NCBI GenBank assembly: GCA_963971575.1
Contig: OZ020618.1
Span: 51,908,509 to 51,972,508 of the forward strand
DNA from: Liopterus haemorrhoidalis
Taxonomy: Eukaryota; Arthropoda; Insecta; Coleoptera; Dytiscidae
Direction of reading: 5' to 3'
DNA length: 64,000 bases
The position numbers and the translations under genes were made by a program. The notes beneath the pieces were generated by a model. The model ran no database searches, was not told the DNA's origin, and saw only the letters and a list, made by a program, of their open reading frames with translations. Positions 32,819-44,017 of the stretch are shown here, piece after piece. The number at the start of each line of letters is the position of its first letter. Within the stretch, counting starts at the first letter, position 1.

Positions 32819-33357
32819 CGGCGGTTCTTAAACTAGGGTCCGCGAAACAATTTTGACATTAACTTTACATTCCCCAACTTTTCACTTTTATTTAAATAAC
32901 TCATTTAATAAAAATCCTACATGGTCAAGACTTTTTGTATTTGTTGTTTTCTAACTAGTTATTGACATAACTAAATAATAATTAGTAACAATTTAATTAT
33001 TTTTATTCTACTGCAAATTATTTACAGAAAACATATCATAATATGAAATGTTTGTATTAGTTTAACGTGTTATAATTTGTAACTTAAAATCTTTTTACTA
33101 CTATTTTTACTAATTTTATGTTTTTTATTCTATATGCTAATAAAAATGTTCATCTCTATAAATACGCAAGACCATTTGTTAAAAAAAACCAGCGATACAT
33201 TTTTACCAATATTTATTATAACGTAGTGCCTATGAGATTATTGAGCCAGAAATTAAGTCTCAAGAACGACGTAAAATGCCTAGGATTGGTATGGGGTCCG
33301 CAAAAAAAATGTTGTTCAAGGGGGGGTCCTCGGACTACATAAGTTTAAGAACCCCTG
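32819..33357 (-). mobile_element. hAT family C, full copy, 539 bp
   Basis: Ends CGGCGGTTCTTAAACT and AAGTTTAAGAACCCCTG, exact 8-bp duplication CCCTAGAC (32811-32818, 33358-33365). It inserted into the target duplication of the 204-bp MITE. It ends about 45 bases from the donor of the RhoGEF2 exon 33404-33673. The frame at 33118-33342 is its translation. Confidence 0.9.
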
Positions 33358-33403
33358 CCCTAGACCATTTTGATGAGTGTATTTAAACCAGTATTTTTCT
33401 TAC

Positions 33404-33673
33404 CTCTTCATGGAAGCTGTCACCATCTTCAGTATTAGCTGAATTCCTATTGCTGCCGTGTTTCTTGTGTGCCAGCGGACTGGGGTAGGGTGGAGGCGGT
33501 GTGCCCGGGGGTGTAGCTGCGTTCTCCCAGCCGCCCCCATCACTCGACCGCGACAGGTCGTTCAGACTCTCGCTCGCTATCAGTCTGCGGCTCGACTCAC
33601 CAGCAGCCGACATTATGGTGAGCGGATCCGGAGATGATTTTGTACGATGATGTGTATGGTTTAAGGGGGTTGG
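33404..33673 (-). CDS. RhoGEF2: RhoGEF2 exon: Ser/Pro-rich linker
   Basis: Exon of 90 codons, phase 0 at both ends (acceptor ATTTTCCAG, donor GTAAGA). It starts PTPLNHTHHRTKSSPDPLTI, upstream of the ORF methionine, continues with SAAGESSRRLIASESLNDLS, then a proline run (TPPGTPPPPYPSPLAHKKHG), and ends DSFHEE. Composition is GC-rich for this window, as in the other exons. The PPPPYP segment could bind WW or SH3 domains; the RRLIASES context looks like a basophilic kinase site. Both are inferences. The exon begins about 50 bases beyond a full-length hAT insertion (32819-33357), so its 3' splice donor is close to mobile DNA. Confidence 0.86.
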
Positions 33674-34199
33674 CTGGAAAATAAATTCAGAATATGATAA
33701 ATTGAAATTTAGTGAAATTGAGAGCAGAAATAAGGTTCCTTATTTCAAATATTGTGGGGTGTGAGTTTTTACATTTCATGATTTCACAAGTATTATGTTA
33801 CAATATCTTTTACAGATTTTTACCCTGGAACATAAAAGAATTACATTGAAATCTAATTTTTTTGCGATTGCTGATCCCCATATTAACTTACAAGCTCCGT
33901 AATAGTATCACTCGAAACAGAATTTTGATATTTTCAGTTTTTTTATTTCTTTTACTACGAAACGTGGGTAACTTCATAGAGAATTTGTTTTTTAAATAAT
34001 CACGCATCGACATGAATTTATCAATCGAAAGAGAAATTTTTAATGGTACCGAAAACTTTTTCAATCTATTGTGATATTTTCAGTTATTTTTTATTTCTTT
34101 TCCTACGATACGTGGGTAAATTCTTGTTTTTTTTTTTTATAATCATGCATCTCCTTGAATTTGTCAATCGAAAGAAATTATTTTTAAGAAATTATTTGC

Positions 34200-35147
34200 A
34201 AAAATCTTAAAATCGACAAGAGTAAACTCCCATTTTTGGTCAACCGATTTTTACTGAAAGTTGATCAACTCGTGCCATTGATGTCAAAAGCTTAAATATG
34301 AAGTTTCATAAAAATCCTTATAGCCGAATTTGATCTGCCCATGTACACAGACAGACGGACGGACGGACGGACGGACAGACAGACGTACAGACGTACACAC
34401 GTACATACGGACAGACAGACAGACGGACAAACGGACAGACCTACAGACATCATGCTAAAAATAGTCAAAACGTTATGTAGGGACCTCAATTCGTGGAGAT
34501 CCATCGAAATCTCGAAATGTCAAAATCGGTATGATAACAATACCTCCCTTATAGGGAAAAATTGCTAAGCGATATGACATCTGGTGGGATTTTAAGCAAC
34601 TACAGAAATAGACATTCTATCGCGCTTTTTACATTGAGTTATATGGGATCAAAATATAATTTTGCATTTTACTATAGTTTTGTTGTTATTATATTGGTAT
34701 ATTGTTACGTTTTGTTAAGATTTATGTTATTTTATATAATTTTAAAATCAGTATTAAATTGTTTCTACTGGTATTAAGTGATAATAAGTGAAAATAACCT
34801 TAAACTGAAGTAAAAGACAAGAAAAAAATTATGTCGAAGTCGAACTATTGCTATGTAATTCGTGGATTAAAAGAAATCCATTTCAACCTAAAAAATTAAT
34901 AAAATCATGCCTAAAATTATTCTTATTTATTAATATTTGATGTTATAATATTTCACTGATTACCTTGCATAAAAACACGTATTAATATTGTAGCAAAATT
35001 ACAAAAACCACCAGTAAACGCTAAAATTCACGTTATTGCCCATATGATTATATGTAATGAATGTCTATTTTGGAAGTTCCAAGTATGCCGCAACAGCGCT
35101 GCGATCTTTAAATATTTTCCCTATATATGTTGGCGGTCGGTAAAAAC
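34200..35147 (+). repeat. Family B element with long GACA/GACG run, interrupted
   Basis: Contains GTGCCATTGATGTCAAAAGC, a microsatellite of GACA/GACG/GTACAGAC type at 34346-34450, then CATCATGCTAAAAATAGTCA. It ends ATATGTTGGCGGTCGGTAAA after the insertion 34554-35121. Frames at 34292-34504 and 34341-34568 are microsatellite translations. Confidence 0.72.
34554..35121 (+). mobile_element. TATAGGG-type element, 568 bp, in family B
   Basis: Starts GGGAAAAATTGCTAAGCG and ends AAATATTTTCCC, bounded by TATA on both sides (34550-34553, 35122-35125). Removing it restores the family B end CTCCCTTATATATGTTGG exactly, so the borders are secure. Shorter relative at 18048-18298. The inverted ends (TATAGGGAAAA) are short; superfamily unknown. 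Confidence 0.8.
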
Positions 35148-36570
35148 GGGTGACGCTTCGCCAAGGCCTAAATCTCATTCTAACTAGCTTGTGCTTTTTT
35201 TCTAACTAGTTTGTTCTAGTGGGAGCATACGTAACCTTAACCCAATGTTCTTCTCCTACGTTCCGGGTACCGGGTTAAAAGTTGTCACCTGGTATATTTT
35301 TGAACGATGTGTCTTTTGGAAATCTCTGTAAAATTCCTACACATGGACAACAGAAATATGCATACAGTTTTATGACCCATGTTTGTCCATAATATCCGCC
35401 GTCCAAACAAATGCACGAGCGCCTATATAAAGAAGTGTACTACCGACCAGTGATTTATAATGTATTGCGGGGAGTATTGTTGAATAAGGAACCATTATTT
35501 CGTGCGAATATGTTGTAATAAAACCGTGATTGATGATGAAGCTGTGCTCATGTTCGATTAAAACAGTTTTATTAATAGCTTTTATGATCTGTATTAAAGC
35601 TGTGCTGTGCTGAATATGAATTATTGTGTTTGTGTGTGTTTTAAAAACGCAACTAGGTTCTTAATGCAGAGCCGACTGGAATTCAAAAAAATAATAATTA
35701 GCAGAAAAAATGTTAAAAATCGTGCCATGTGATCAATTATAAAAAATAATAATAAAATTAAAATACAGCCACTCATGAGCACAGAACATAAATTTATGCA
35801 AGAACATTGTTTGGACCAAATATATTGTCAAAATTTATTAGCAGTACAAAATGTAAAATTTTTGTAGATTCCAAACTAGAAATGACATGAATAATACTAT
35901 CTATGTAATAAATTTATTAATTAGTTAATGAGTACAGTTCATTTCAATTAAGAATGCAGTTTGTAAGGATATAGGAATTGTATGACCTTGCTTCTGATTG
36001 GTTTAACGCACAGCCAACACATGTAGTTACGTATTCGTGAAGTAATCAGACCAATTCTGTAACTCAGTTACTATGATTATTGTAACTAAATTTGTCGCTA
36101 TGAGCAAGTTACTATCATGAATGAAAGTCATTATACTTATTATAATATTTTATCTTGTAATAACGTTACTACACAGTAAATTTTTACAGAATTGATCTGT
36201 ATTTCTATTAATTTTTTTTATTGTCAAAAAAATAATAAAGTAGAAGCCTGTTAAAACGCGTGTGGGGGGGGGGGGGGGGTATACGACCCGCGTTATATGA
36301 TAATCGCTGTGTAAAGGAATTGTTGATATTTTTTATATTTTCATGAAAAACTGATATTTTAAATTATATTATTTTGTATAGCACAAAAAATCCCGAAAAT
36401 ATCCCGAATATGCGTTACAATGGCTTCCACTGTATTAATATAATATGGTTGATAGAGAACTTGGAGCTGGCCCTACTGATATTATAAAAGAATACTCAAG
36501 GAAAGCTTGTTAAATATATGATAATAAAAATATAAAGATCATTCAGAAAATCTGAAACACAAATGCGATA
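35148..36570. other. Intron, unassigned
   Basis: No recognised gene or shared repeat except a poly-G run of about 17 bases at 36264-36280. Confidence 0.4.
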
Positions 36571-36572
36571 AT

Positions 36573-36682
36573 ACATATAAAATAGAAAGTAAATATCAAA
36601 ATCCTGCCACCAGGAATCGAACCCGTCAACTTAAGAATTAGTTTGACGGGTTCCCAGTACGGCAGTATATATACTTTCTACG
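36573..36682 (-). repeat. Hairpin with tRNA B-box-like sequence
   Basis: Minus strand: TTGACGGGTTCGATTCCTGG resembles a tRNA T-arm with B box. The arms GAACCCGTCAA / TTGACGGGTTC pair perfectly around it, and outer TAGAAAGTA / TACTTTCTA sequences extend the hairpin. No complete cloverleaf. Confidence 0.4.
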
Positions 36683-37035
36683 TTAAATATATTTTTATTC
36701 AAATTTTGCACAATACTGTATGTACAGTATGTAAATCGTTTTCGGTTCGCAGTGCCACCTATTGCATTCTTATTTAAAATGAACTATAGTGCAAACTAAT
36801 TAAACAAACAAAATACCAACTTTACTAATACCAACTGTGCTAATCAGCTCAGGAGTTAACTCAGTCTTACATAATTAATACGAATATTTGGTCCAAACAT
36901 TAAATGAGCAAAGCATTTTTGCAGGCACAGTTACACAGGTTGTCCAACATTGTTTGTTTTTATAAATAAAAACAATATTAGCCCCCCCTGTGTATAAAAC
37001 CTTAACATACCAAATTAAAGAGCAGAGTTACTTAC

Positions 37036-37683
37036 ATAGTTATTTACTAAAGTTGCACATGTCGCCACTAGAGGGTACGACATTTGTTTGTTTATTGAAT
37101 TAACAGCATCCGGATCGCTACTTCCGGGGGAGGATATTGACAGGGGGGCACGGGGAGGCAAAGGGGGAGGTTCACTATTATACAACGCATTATCAACCAT
37201 TACACCCCTTGTAGGATTTGAGTTTGATTTTTTTAACTCTACATTTTTCTTCGGAGAACGCAAATTAATATTCACAACGTTGTCGGTTAAATTCGTTTTG
37301 GAGCCGAATAAATTCCTGTTCTTTTTCGGGGAGTTTTGTTTAATATTAGAGTTAATCTCATTATCCAGAAACAGAGCGTTTATATTCTTTGGGATTTTAG
37401 AGTTTCGATTGAGTATGCTATCTGATTCGTCTGTGAATACGTATTTGGGTTCTAGTTGATTTAGGGTAGCGTTGTTTGTTTGTATATCGTTTGTTGGTTT
37501 GTTTCTTTTTGGTAATGGCGGGGGTGTTTCTTCTTCTAATGGTGGGGGGAAACTGGTGGAGTGTGGTATTTTGGTGTGTGGGCGTGTCTTGCCCTTTGTG
37601 GGGAGTGTCATGGCGGACGAATTGACCCGATGTGGGGACAGGTCTGGAATGGACGTGTTTGTGAAATTATAGGATGGACTCAG
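37036..37683 (-). CDS. RhoGEF2: RhoGEF2 exon: proline-rich linker with SH3-ligand motifs
   Basis: Longest exon of the gene here, 216 codons, phase 0 to phase 0. The acceptor CTCTTACAG follows a GA-rich intron end (CT-rich on the coding strand) and the donor is GTAAGT. The exon begins LSPSYNFTNTSIPDLSPHRV, upstream of the first methionine. It is low in predicted structure, with two proline clusters (PPPLEEETPPPLPKR and EPPPLPPRAPLS) of the PxxP type that SH3 domains bind, separated by Asn/Ser/Lys-rich sequence with repeated SPKK motifs (possible proline-directed kinase sites). It is a disordered linker between coiled coil and RGS-like domain. Linkers of this kind diverge quickly, so the assignment rests on splice phase and position more than on similarity. 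Confidence 0.85.
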
Positions 37684-37689
37684 CTGTAA

Positions 37690-39140
37690 GAGAGAGAGAG
37701 TAAAGCAGTGTTAGTTTAGTGGTAAACAGCCAAAAACACATAGGATGCGCTTACTTTTACTCACGAGCAACTAAAAACTAATATAAACAGTACGCTAAGA
37801 TATGACTGCGATAATAATTTTTTCTCAAAGATTCCTTTTATTATTCAAAATTTTCCCCTTTCAAATCTAAGGTACGATCAATAAATTCGTGTAATTTTTA
37901 TTTTTGGTCGAAATCATCCTATCTTTTTTTTTCTTTTATTAATTGGTTGATGCACTTGACAACAGTAGGAGCTATTTGAATTTTTAGAGGGTTATTCTAA
38001 ACACGTTCGTTAATTTTTACGGCGGTGTAATTGCCTTAGACACTCTTTTTTAAAGCACACATTTAGCCAGTTTCTTAAACACATTTTAGCCCAAATGACC
38101 ACGGGCGGGTATTTTCATAGAAAAATGTGCCTAACGGTGGTCATTTGGCGCACAACGTGTTAAAATTACAGCGGTGTAAAAATGTTCAGAATGGTACGAC
38201 CATTTCTTTTTTCTCCGAAAGGAATGTTTCTTCGTTCTAAATAAATTTTCTTACATTCATTTTTGATGTGAAGAGAATAATAATATTTGTATTCGATTTT
38301 ATTGTTATTTAATAACTATTGTCATCTGACACTACCGATAGAGGCGCCACTGCATTGTACATCATGGCTGACGCAGATAGGATATTTTTGACAGGTTCAA
38401 TGGTATCTTCATGAGATATTTATTGAAATTAATTTATTATTAAATATGAGGGTTGCGTTAAATGAAATTTTCCGTTTTCTCAGTGCTCAAGTAACCTCTA
38501 GGGTTTATAATTGAAGGTAATAAGGTTGTTTTGCCACGTTTCGGAACACGATGAAAACTTAGGTCTCTATTACGACCTACTTTTGCATTGCAAAGATAAA
38601 CACAACAATTCACGTTGCATTTAATTTTTTTCTTGCAATTTTATAGACATTTTTTAAAAATTACAACAGTAAACAAACTCAACTATCCTCCACCTGTCAG
38701 TTTCTCAAAGTCTCACTAGAGGCGCTTCAGTTATTGTCAGTTGATAATAGTACAAATACCCATCACCTTAAATTTTTTATAAATCAGTATATTTCCTTAG
38801 GTTTTTATTTATAGTTTATTCAGCAGTCTTGAAATAAATATCTATTATGAAAATAGTCAGTTAAATATTTAAAAACATGCAACATCTATATTTATTCTGT
38901 ATGCTAGTTTGAACTACACATACGTGTGACGTATTCCCTCTCACGCTCTGATTGGTCAGAAATTACGAGACAACCTTTACTTTAATAATCTTGAGCGATT
39001 ACCACAAGTGATATGAATTTTAGAGTACATATCACAGCTCTTTGAATGGTTTTAACGTCGTCAAAATAGCATCCTTAGCACAAGTATAATTTTCAAACTA
39101 TACACAACATCAACAGATAGGGTAACGTGTAGTAAATCTA
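37690..39140. other. Intron between coiled-coil and proline-rich exons: unassigned part
   Basis: Short inverted pieces near 38095 and 38140 (CAAATGACCACGGGCG / CGGTGGTCATTTGG) suggest a small palindromic element. Nothing else recognised. Confidence 0.4.
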
Positions 39141-39147
39141 TAGTCTG

Positions 39148-39333
39148 TTTCTTTGATTTAAACGGAACTATATTTTAAAATTTAGTAACTTTAGTAACTT
39201 TTAGTAATTTTAGTAACTATTGTATGAGATCATTTTGTTTAACAAAAATCCCAATCAATCGTTAAAAAGTAACCTCGTAACAACTTAAAATAATTCCGTT
39301 TAGTTCCGCTTAAACATTTGGGGTAGACTATTT
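39148..39333. mobile_element. Harbinger-like MITE, about 190 bp
   Basis: Left TTTGATTTAAACGGAACTAT, right TTAGTTCCGCTTAAACATTT then GGGGTAGAC. The inward GGAACTA motif matches 23725-24127 and 31944. Confidence 0.55.
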
Positions 39334-39868
39334 AGTATCGGTCCCAGGTCATATCTTAGCATACTGTGTATATACATCGACATAAAAACAAAAAACACCA
39401 ACAAATAAATTTGGACTAAAAATAAGCGCATGTCAATTATTTAAATAAAGAACATCTTTTTAGAAATTAGACAAATCACCAAATGTATTGTGTTTCTAAT
39501 TGTATTTCAATTTTTATATTTTTATATTAGTTTACATTTACATGTGACATGGAAGACATGTTCAAAAAATTCATCTGAAGTGTGCCTATGGGCGTCCGCA
39601 AATAGGGCACGTGCAAAATTTGCAGTTTACAGTATTAAAAAAATATTTTTACTTGCAATTCTTATCGGCATTGAAGTAAGCAACTCGAACTACTCAAAGG
39701 GGCAATCTTCCGACTCCCCGCCTACAGAGGTATTTAAGTTGCCCGCGTTCAGTCTTTATGTTATATATTTTCATTGATTAAAACGCACTTAACCTCCTAA
39801 AGCAGGGGTGTCAAACGCAGGGGCCATTTTTCTAACAAGTAAAATTCACCCGGACCGCACGATATGTA

Positions 39869-40337
39869 ACACTTCACTCAATAAGTCTCCGGTCTGACAT
39901 ATATGTGGCAACACTGTTGACAGACCCATATGATTTCTGGATAGTACCAACCTTCAAACAATACGTGTGAAAATTTCATGACATTCTGACAATTAGTTTA
40001 GAGGTTACAGTGGTTTGAGTGACTCCAGTTTTGTAATTTTTAAAAGAATGGATAAAAAAGAATTTCGTGTGTTGATTAAACATTGTTTTTTGATGGGAAA
40101 AAATACTGTTGAAGCCAAACAGTGGCTTGATAAGCGTTATAGAGACTCTGCACCAGGCAAATCAACTATTACTGATTGGTATGCTGAATTTTAATTAATT
40201 AATTTTAATTTTTCTAATTTTAGGAGCGTTGGAATGAATGTATCACTCTTGAAGGAGAGTTGATAGAATAAAGTCGAATTTCTAAAAAAAAATATTGTTT
40301 TTCTTAGTTAGACCCGAGACTTATTAAGGCGACGTGG
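39869..40337 (+). mobile_element. mariner deletion derivative, 469 bp
   Basis: TA-flanked. Left terminal repeat ACACTTCACTCAATAAGTCT, right one (inverted) CCACGTCGCCTTAATAAGTC. Frame 40048-40194 gives 48 residues: MDKKEFRVLIKHCFLMGKNT through TITDWYAEF then stop. After a short AT-rich junction the family's C-terminal tail (ERWNECITLEGELIE) follows at about 40224. The central catalytic region is deleted. The same junction is found at 59590-59810. Confidence 0.85.
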
Positions 40338-40342
40338 TATAA

Positions 40343-40634
40343 GCTGTTCATTTTTGTAAGAACAAACTAAGAGGGAATTTTGTTTTCAATAGTTTGTACC
40401 TTTGAAGCTGTATGTCACGTTGGTATTAAAAAATTTCACTTTTTTAAAATGTCGATCCATTTGACATATGTCATATTGAAAAATGATATCTTAATTATAA
40501 TGATCATAACCTTATCAACCTAAAGTCGGTTTTACAGCGTAAGGAATATTTTTAATTGATATTTAAAGTCAGTAACATACTATAAAAATAACCAAAATAA
40601 CCAGATCTAGTTTGTTCTTACAAAAGTGAACAGC
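40343..40634. mobile_element. TIR element (GCTGTTCACTTTTGTAAG type), copy 2
   Basis: Left GCTGTTCATTTTTGTAAGAA, right TTCTTACAAAAGTGAACAGC, with TATAA / TTATA beyond. Uninterrupted version of 23498-24156. Confidence 0.75.
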
Positions 40635-41131
40635 TTATATCAGTTGCACCTATAGAAAAGTGCTATTTAAAAGCTCAGCCGACGAGTATATAATTTGGAA
40701 TCATGGGAATCACCGATCTACCGACTATCGCACGGCCTTGGCTAAGTTTGGCTTGGTTTTCCGCCTTTTGCGTAGTCTTGATGTCGCGGCCCAGATTCAG
40801 GAGATATTTTCGTTCAAATAAATTTTTATACTATATAAGACGGTATACAAATTTATAATAGTATAGGAAGTCGTTCCGGGCCGTAAAAATGCAAGACTTG
40901 AACCACATACGGCCCGCGGGCCGCCAGTTTGACACCCCTGTTCTAAAGCATCCGTGTATTTGATTAGGTACTTGAACAAAAACCGCAATTCATGAAATAA
41001 AAATCCGTGTTGGCCAACTACGAGAATATTCTAAAAATCTCAGATTCGTACACTAATTTCTCATCACTGGACCACTTATTGTTAAAATTAACTATCATGT
41101 GGAGATTTTAATTTGAAGAAACTTGTTTCTT

Positions 41132-41404
41132 ACATATTTTATTTGCTTACTAGTTTCGATTCTCTCTGAATCATTTTCAAAGCTTGCAAATATAAATAGT
41201 ATATAAAAATTGTTAATAAAATGTTAAAAAAATAAATAGCTAAATAGTTAAAAAATTAAAATCAATAGTTAAAATACAAAAAATGATTTTATTTTTTTAA
41301 CTATTTATCTATTTATTTTTTTAACATTTTATTAACAATTCTTATATAAAGCAAGCTTTGAAAATGATTCAGAGAGAATCGAAACTAGTAAGCAAATAAA
41401 ACAT
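41132..41404. mobile_element. Foldback element, 273 bp
   Basis: Arms of more than 100 bases: left TTTATTTGCTTACTAGTTTC then GATTCTCTCTGAATCATTTT; right is the inverse almost base for base. Lies in the intron between the PDZ-end and coiled-coil side exons, downstream of the coiled-coil exon in genomic order, so the pre-mRNA could form a long hairpin here. Confidence 0.8.
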
Positions 41405-41916
41405 GTTTTAACTATTTGACAAGAAAAGAACGTAGTTTTATTAGACCGATACCCCAAAAAATTAATGCTTAACCAAACCATTTAATACGGTCAAAGAATC
41501 TTTTTATACAATTGTTTCTTACACTTTTGCTCTAAAATGATTAAGCAAGAAATCACATTTTGTTAAATTGCTGACCGGTCTCTATCCAGTATATCTACTA
41601 TACAGACACATGAATGATTGCATACAAGTTTCTTGGATATACCAACGAAATTTGTTAAAATAAACACATACATCTATCCGAATGGGTTTGAATTTTTTGA
41701 ACATGCCTACGAATAACCGATACATTTAACATAAAGCTACCACCATTTACCAAACCGAAGCTGACCCGATCATCACCAAATTGTCAATGAAATGAAAATG
41801 AAAAAAAAAAAACTTTTAAAATTTTATATTTGTCTCTGCATAAGAACCTTAGAATATGACACAGTAAAAAACTCACTCTTAACGGAGTGACTTTTTCTAA
41901 TCTGTGAATTTGTTAC

Positions 41917-42123
41917 CTCGTTCTGTCCGGAGAGAATAGCTTGCAGTTGACTTTGAAGCGTAGCTACATTTCTTTCAGCATTATTTAACTCCGCTACTTT
42001 CTTCTCGTCTCCTGCACATCTGGCCAGCTCACTCCTCAATGAATCCACGTATCTCTGCTCTTCCTCGAGCATAAGGCGTATGGTCTGTACTCGCTCCAAC
42101 TGGAACTGCTTCCTCTTCTCGTG
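41917..42123 (-). CDS. RhoGEF2: RhoGEF2 exon: coiled-coil segment
   Basis: Exon of 69 codons, phase 0 at both ends, with acceptor ATTTTCAG and donor GTAACA. It begins HEKRKQFQLERVQTIRLMLE and ends ILSGQNE. The sequence is almost entirely helix-forming, rich in E, K, Q, R and L, with heptad-like spacing of L/I/V, so a coiled coil is the likely fold. This matches the helical segment following PDZ in RhoGEF2 and ARHGEF12, thought to aid oligomerisation or partner binding. The open frame continues into the intron for about 30 codons, but those residues have no family likeness and the donor lies at the expected place. Confidence 0.88.
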
Positions 42124-42426
42124 CTGAAAATTAATCACACCCTTTAACTATGTCCAGATAAACACTCAATTCCTATGACTGTGGTTAACGAAAGGCGATG
42201 CCTACAAATGACTCAGTGATAAGATAGGATATATTATGAGAGAATATTTATAAATGTTAAATATTTATGGGGATTTTTAAATGCGTTGTTTGTGGTTTAA
42301 TAGTAGACTAAATTCAAGTGAAATATTACACTAACAATACTTGACATTTGCTGCAATAATAAACAAATTTTAAAATATATTTTAAGGCTTAAAATTATTT
42401 TTGGATTTTACGCAATGTATGTAGGG

Positions 42427-42515
42427 CCGATCACCGTGGTGTAGTGGTTAGTGTAGCGATACACTGATTTCTTGACCATGGGCTTGGGTTCGGATCCCGG
42501 TTATGGCATGAATAT
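42427..42515 (+). repeat. tRNA-derived SINE-like head
   Basis: ACCGTGGTGTAGTGGTTAGT (A box) and GGGTTCGGATCCCGGTTAT (B box), about 55 bases apart, as in tRNA-derived SINEs. The second half does not fold as a tRNA acceptor. The body downstream is not matched to a known family. Confidence 0.6.
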
Positions 42516-42654
42516 ATTATCAAGTGAAGTTATTTTTCGACGAAGAATCTGGACAATATAAATAATCAATTCTAAAAAATGTTGACGTATTATTTAAATA
42601 TTTCTACATAAAAATATCTAAATACAAAATTTATTTCCTGTCTATAAAAAAAAA

Positions 42655-43103
42655 CAGCTGTGGCCACCACAGGACCGACCGCCATCACAAAGTACTTTCA
42701 TAAAATACATTCTAGCAGTAGAGTAGAAATAACTTGGCCTAATATTTTCTAACAGAGATATTATTTATCATGACCATGGCAACGTTACATATAAGTATGA
42801 AAAAACAAATACTTCAAAAATTTTTCGTTTTATCAAAATATGTCTCAAGTAAAAGTTGTTAGTTATTGCTTTTATAAAAACTTTTGTTAAATAAATTTTT
42901 CGAAATATTTTTAATGTTAAATATTCGCAAAAATCTTAAAATCGACACGAGTAAACTCCCATTTTTAGTCAACCGATTTTTACCAAAAGTTGATCAACTC
43001 GTGCCATTGATGTCAAAAGCCTAAATATGAAGTTTCATAAATATCCTTTTAGTCGAATTTGCTCTGCACGTGTACACAGACGGATAGACGGACAGACAGA
43101 CAG

Positions 43104-43142
<39 letters not shown>

Positions 43143-43272
43143 TCATGCTAAAAATAGTTAAAACGTTATGTAGGGAGCTTAATTTGTGGAGATCCATCGA
43201 AATCTCGAAATGTCAAAATCGGTATGATCACAATACCTCCCTTATATACATATGTTGGAGGTCGGTAAAAAT
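42655..43272 (+). repeat. Family B element, near-complete copy, 618 bp
   Basis: Best whole example: starts CAGCTGTGGCCACCACAGG, ACCGACCGCCATCACAAAGT; middle AAAAGTTGTTAGTTATTGCT, GTGCCATTGATGTCAAAAGC; GACA run 43078-43141; CATCATGCTAAAAATAG; ends ATATGTTGGAGGTCGGTAAA. The two ends share only ACCGACCGCC in inverted orientation. Confidence 0.78.
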
Positions 43273-43274
43273 TA

Positions 43275-43590
43275 AAAATAGGAGCAATTTAAGTTGATTT
43301 TCATTTACGTTCGTTGTTACGTGGTCCATGAAAGAATCCAGTAAACTTCCCCTTGTCGAACGATTACATCCTTTTGATTCTGACGACATGAACGAGCGTG
43401 GATGTTGAAGTGTCTGCAAATCCAATAATAATAGGCGAGATTGCAGATGTCATATTATTCTTTACACATTTTTTCAATTCCGCAAGACACTTGATGCACT
43501 TGTGTTTTTCCATTTTGCTTACGTTTTTTGATGTACATAATATTTTGAACAATATTTGCAAACTACTCCATTTGCCCTTAGGTTAAAAAA
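43275..43590 (-). pseudogene. Possible hAT/BED-type transposase fragment
   Basis: Minus strand frames KHKCIKCLAELKKCVKNN and (frame-shifted) LQTLQHPRSFMSSESKGCNR, STRGSLLDSFMDHVTTNVNE. The C-x2-C followed by a linker and SLLDSF..H resembles N-terminal regions of BED-finger hAT proteins. The match is weak and the frame is broken; truncated by the family B copy. Confidence 0.3.
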
Positions 43591-44017
43591 ACAACCAACG
43601 CTACACCTTTTTGCCCTATTTCACTGATTTCAGTGAGACGTATCACTATCCACTGAACTCTAACACAAAAACTAAGAAAATAGACAACATGCATATACAG
43701 GTTGGCTTGTTCATATGTTCCCGTAAATTTGTTGTGACCATGCCATGACATGATTAATAGAGGTTTTATTTATTAGATTTGTCTCGATAGTAAACAGGAA
43801 TGCATAAAAAAGTATCTTTTAAATTTTATAAAAACATTTTTATAATTTTTTTACATCGGTCTATTTCTGCGACAAGGCTAATCGCTGATGCCAAGGGGCG
43901 AGCTCCTACACCTGGATGAGGGGTGAACAGTGATGGGATTCACCCGGTTCGCTCGAACCGTTTCTTAAGAAATTTTAAGTTCGGCGAACCGTTTGTTAAA
44001 ATACTTTAGATACAGGG

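Larger units (their letters stand above)
39803..40940. mobile_element. hAT-like element, CAGGGGTGTCAAAC ends, with two nested elements
   Basis: Ends CAGGGGTGTCAAACGCAGG and GCCAGTTTGACACCCCTG, flanked by TCCTAAAG (39795-39802) and TTCTAAAG (40941-40948), 7 of 8 identical. Own sequence includes CGGACCGCAC and ACGGCCCGCGGGCC near the two ends. A mariner derivative (39869-40337) and a TIR element (40343-40634) are inside. Confidence 0.82.

Noticed and set aside
34292..34568. Two frames rich in VCLS or RTDR repeats
   Set aside because: Translation of the GACA/GACG microsatellite of a family B repeat.
37088..37459. 123-codon plus-strand frame
   Set aside because: It is antisense to the proline-rich RhoGEF2 exon; its Gly/Phe-rich translation is a shadow of the real coding strand.
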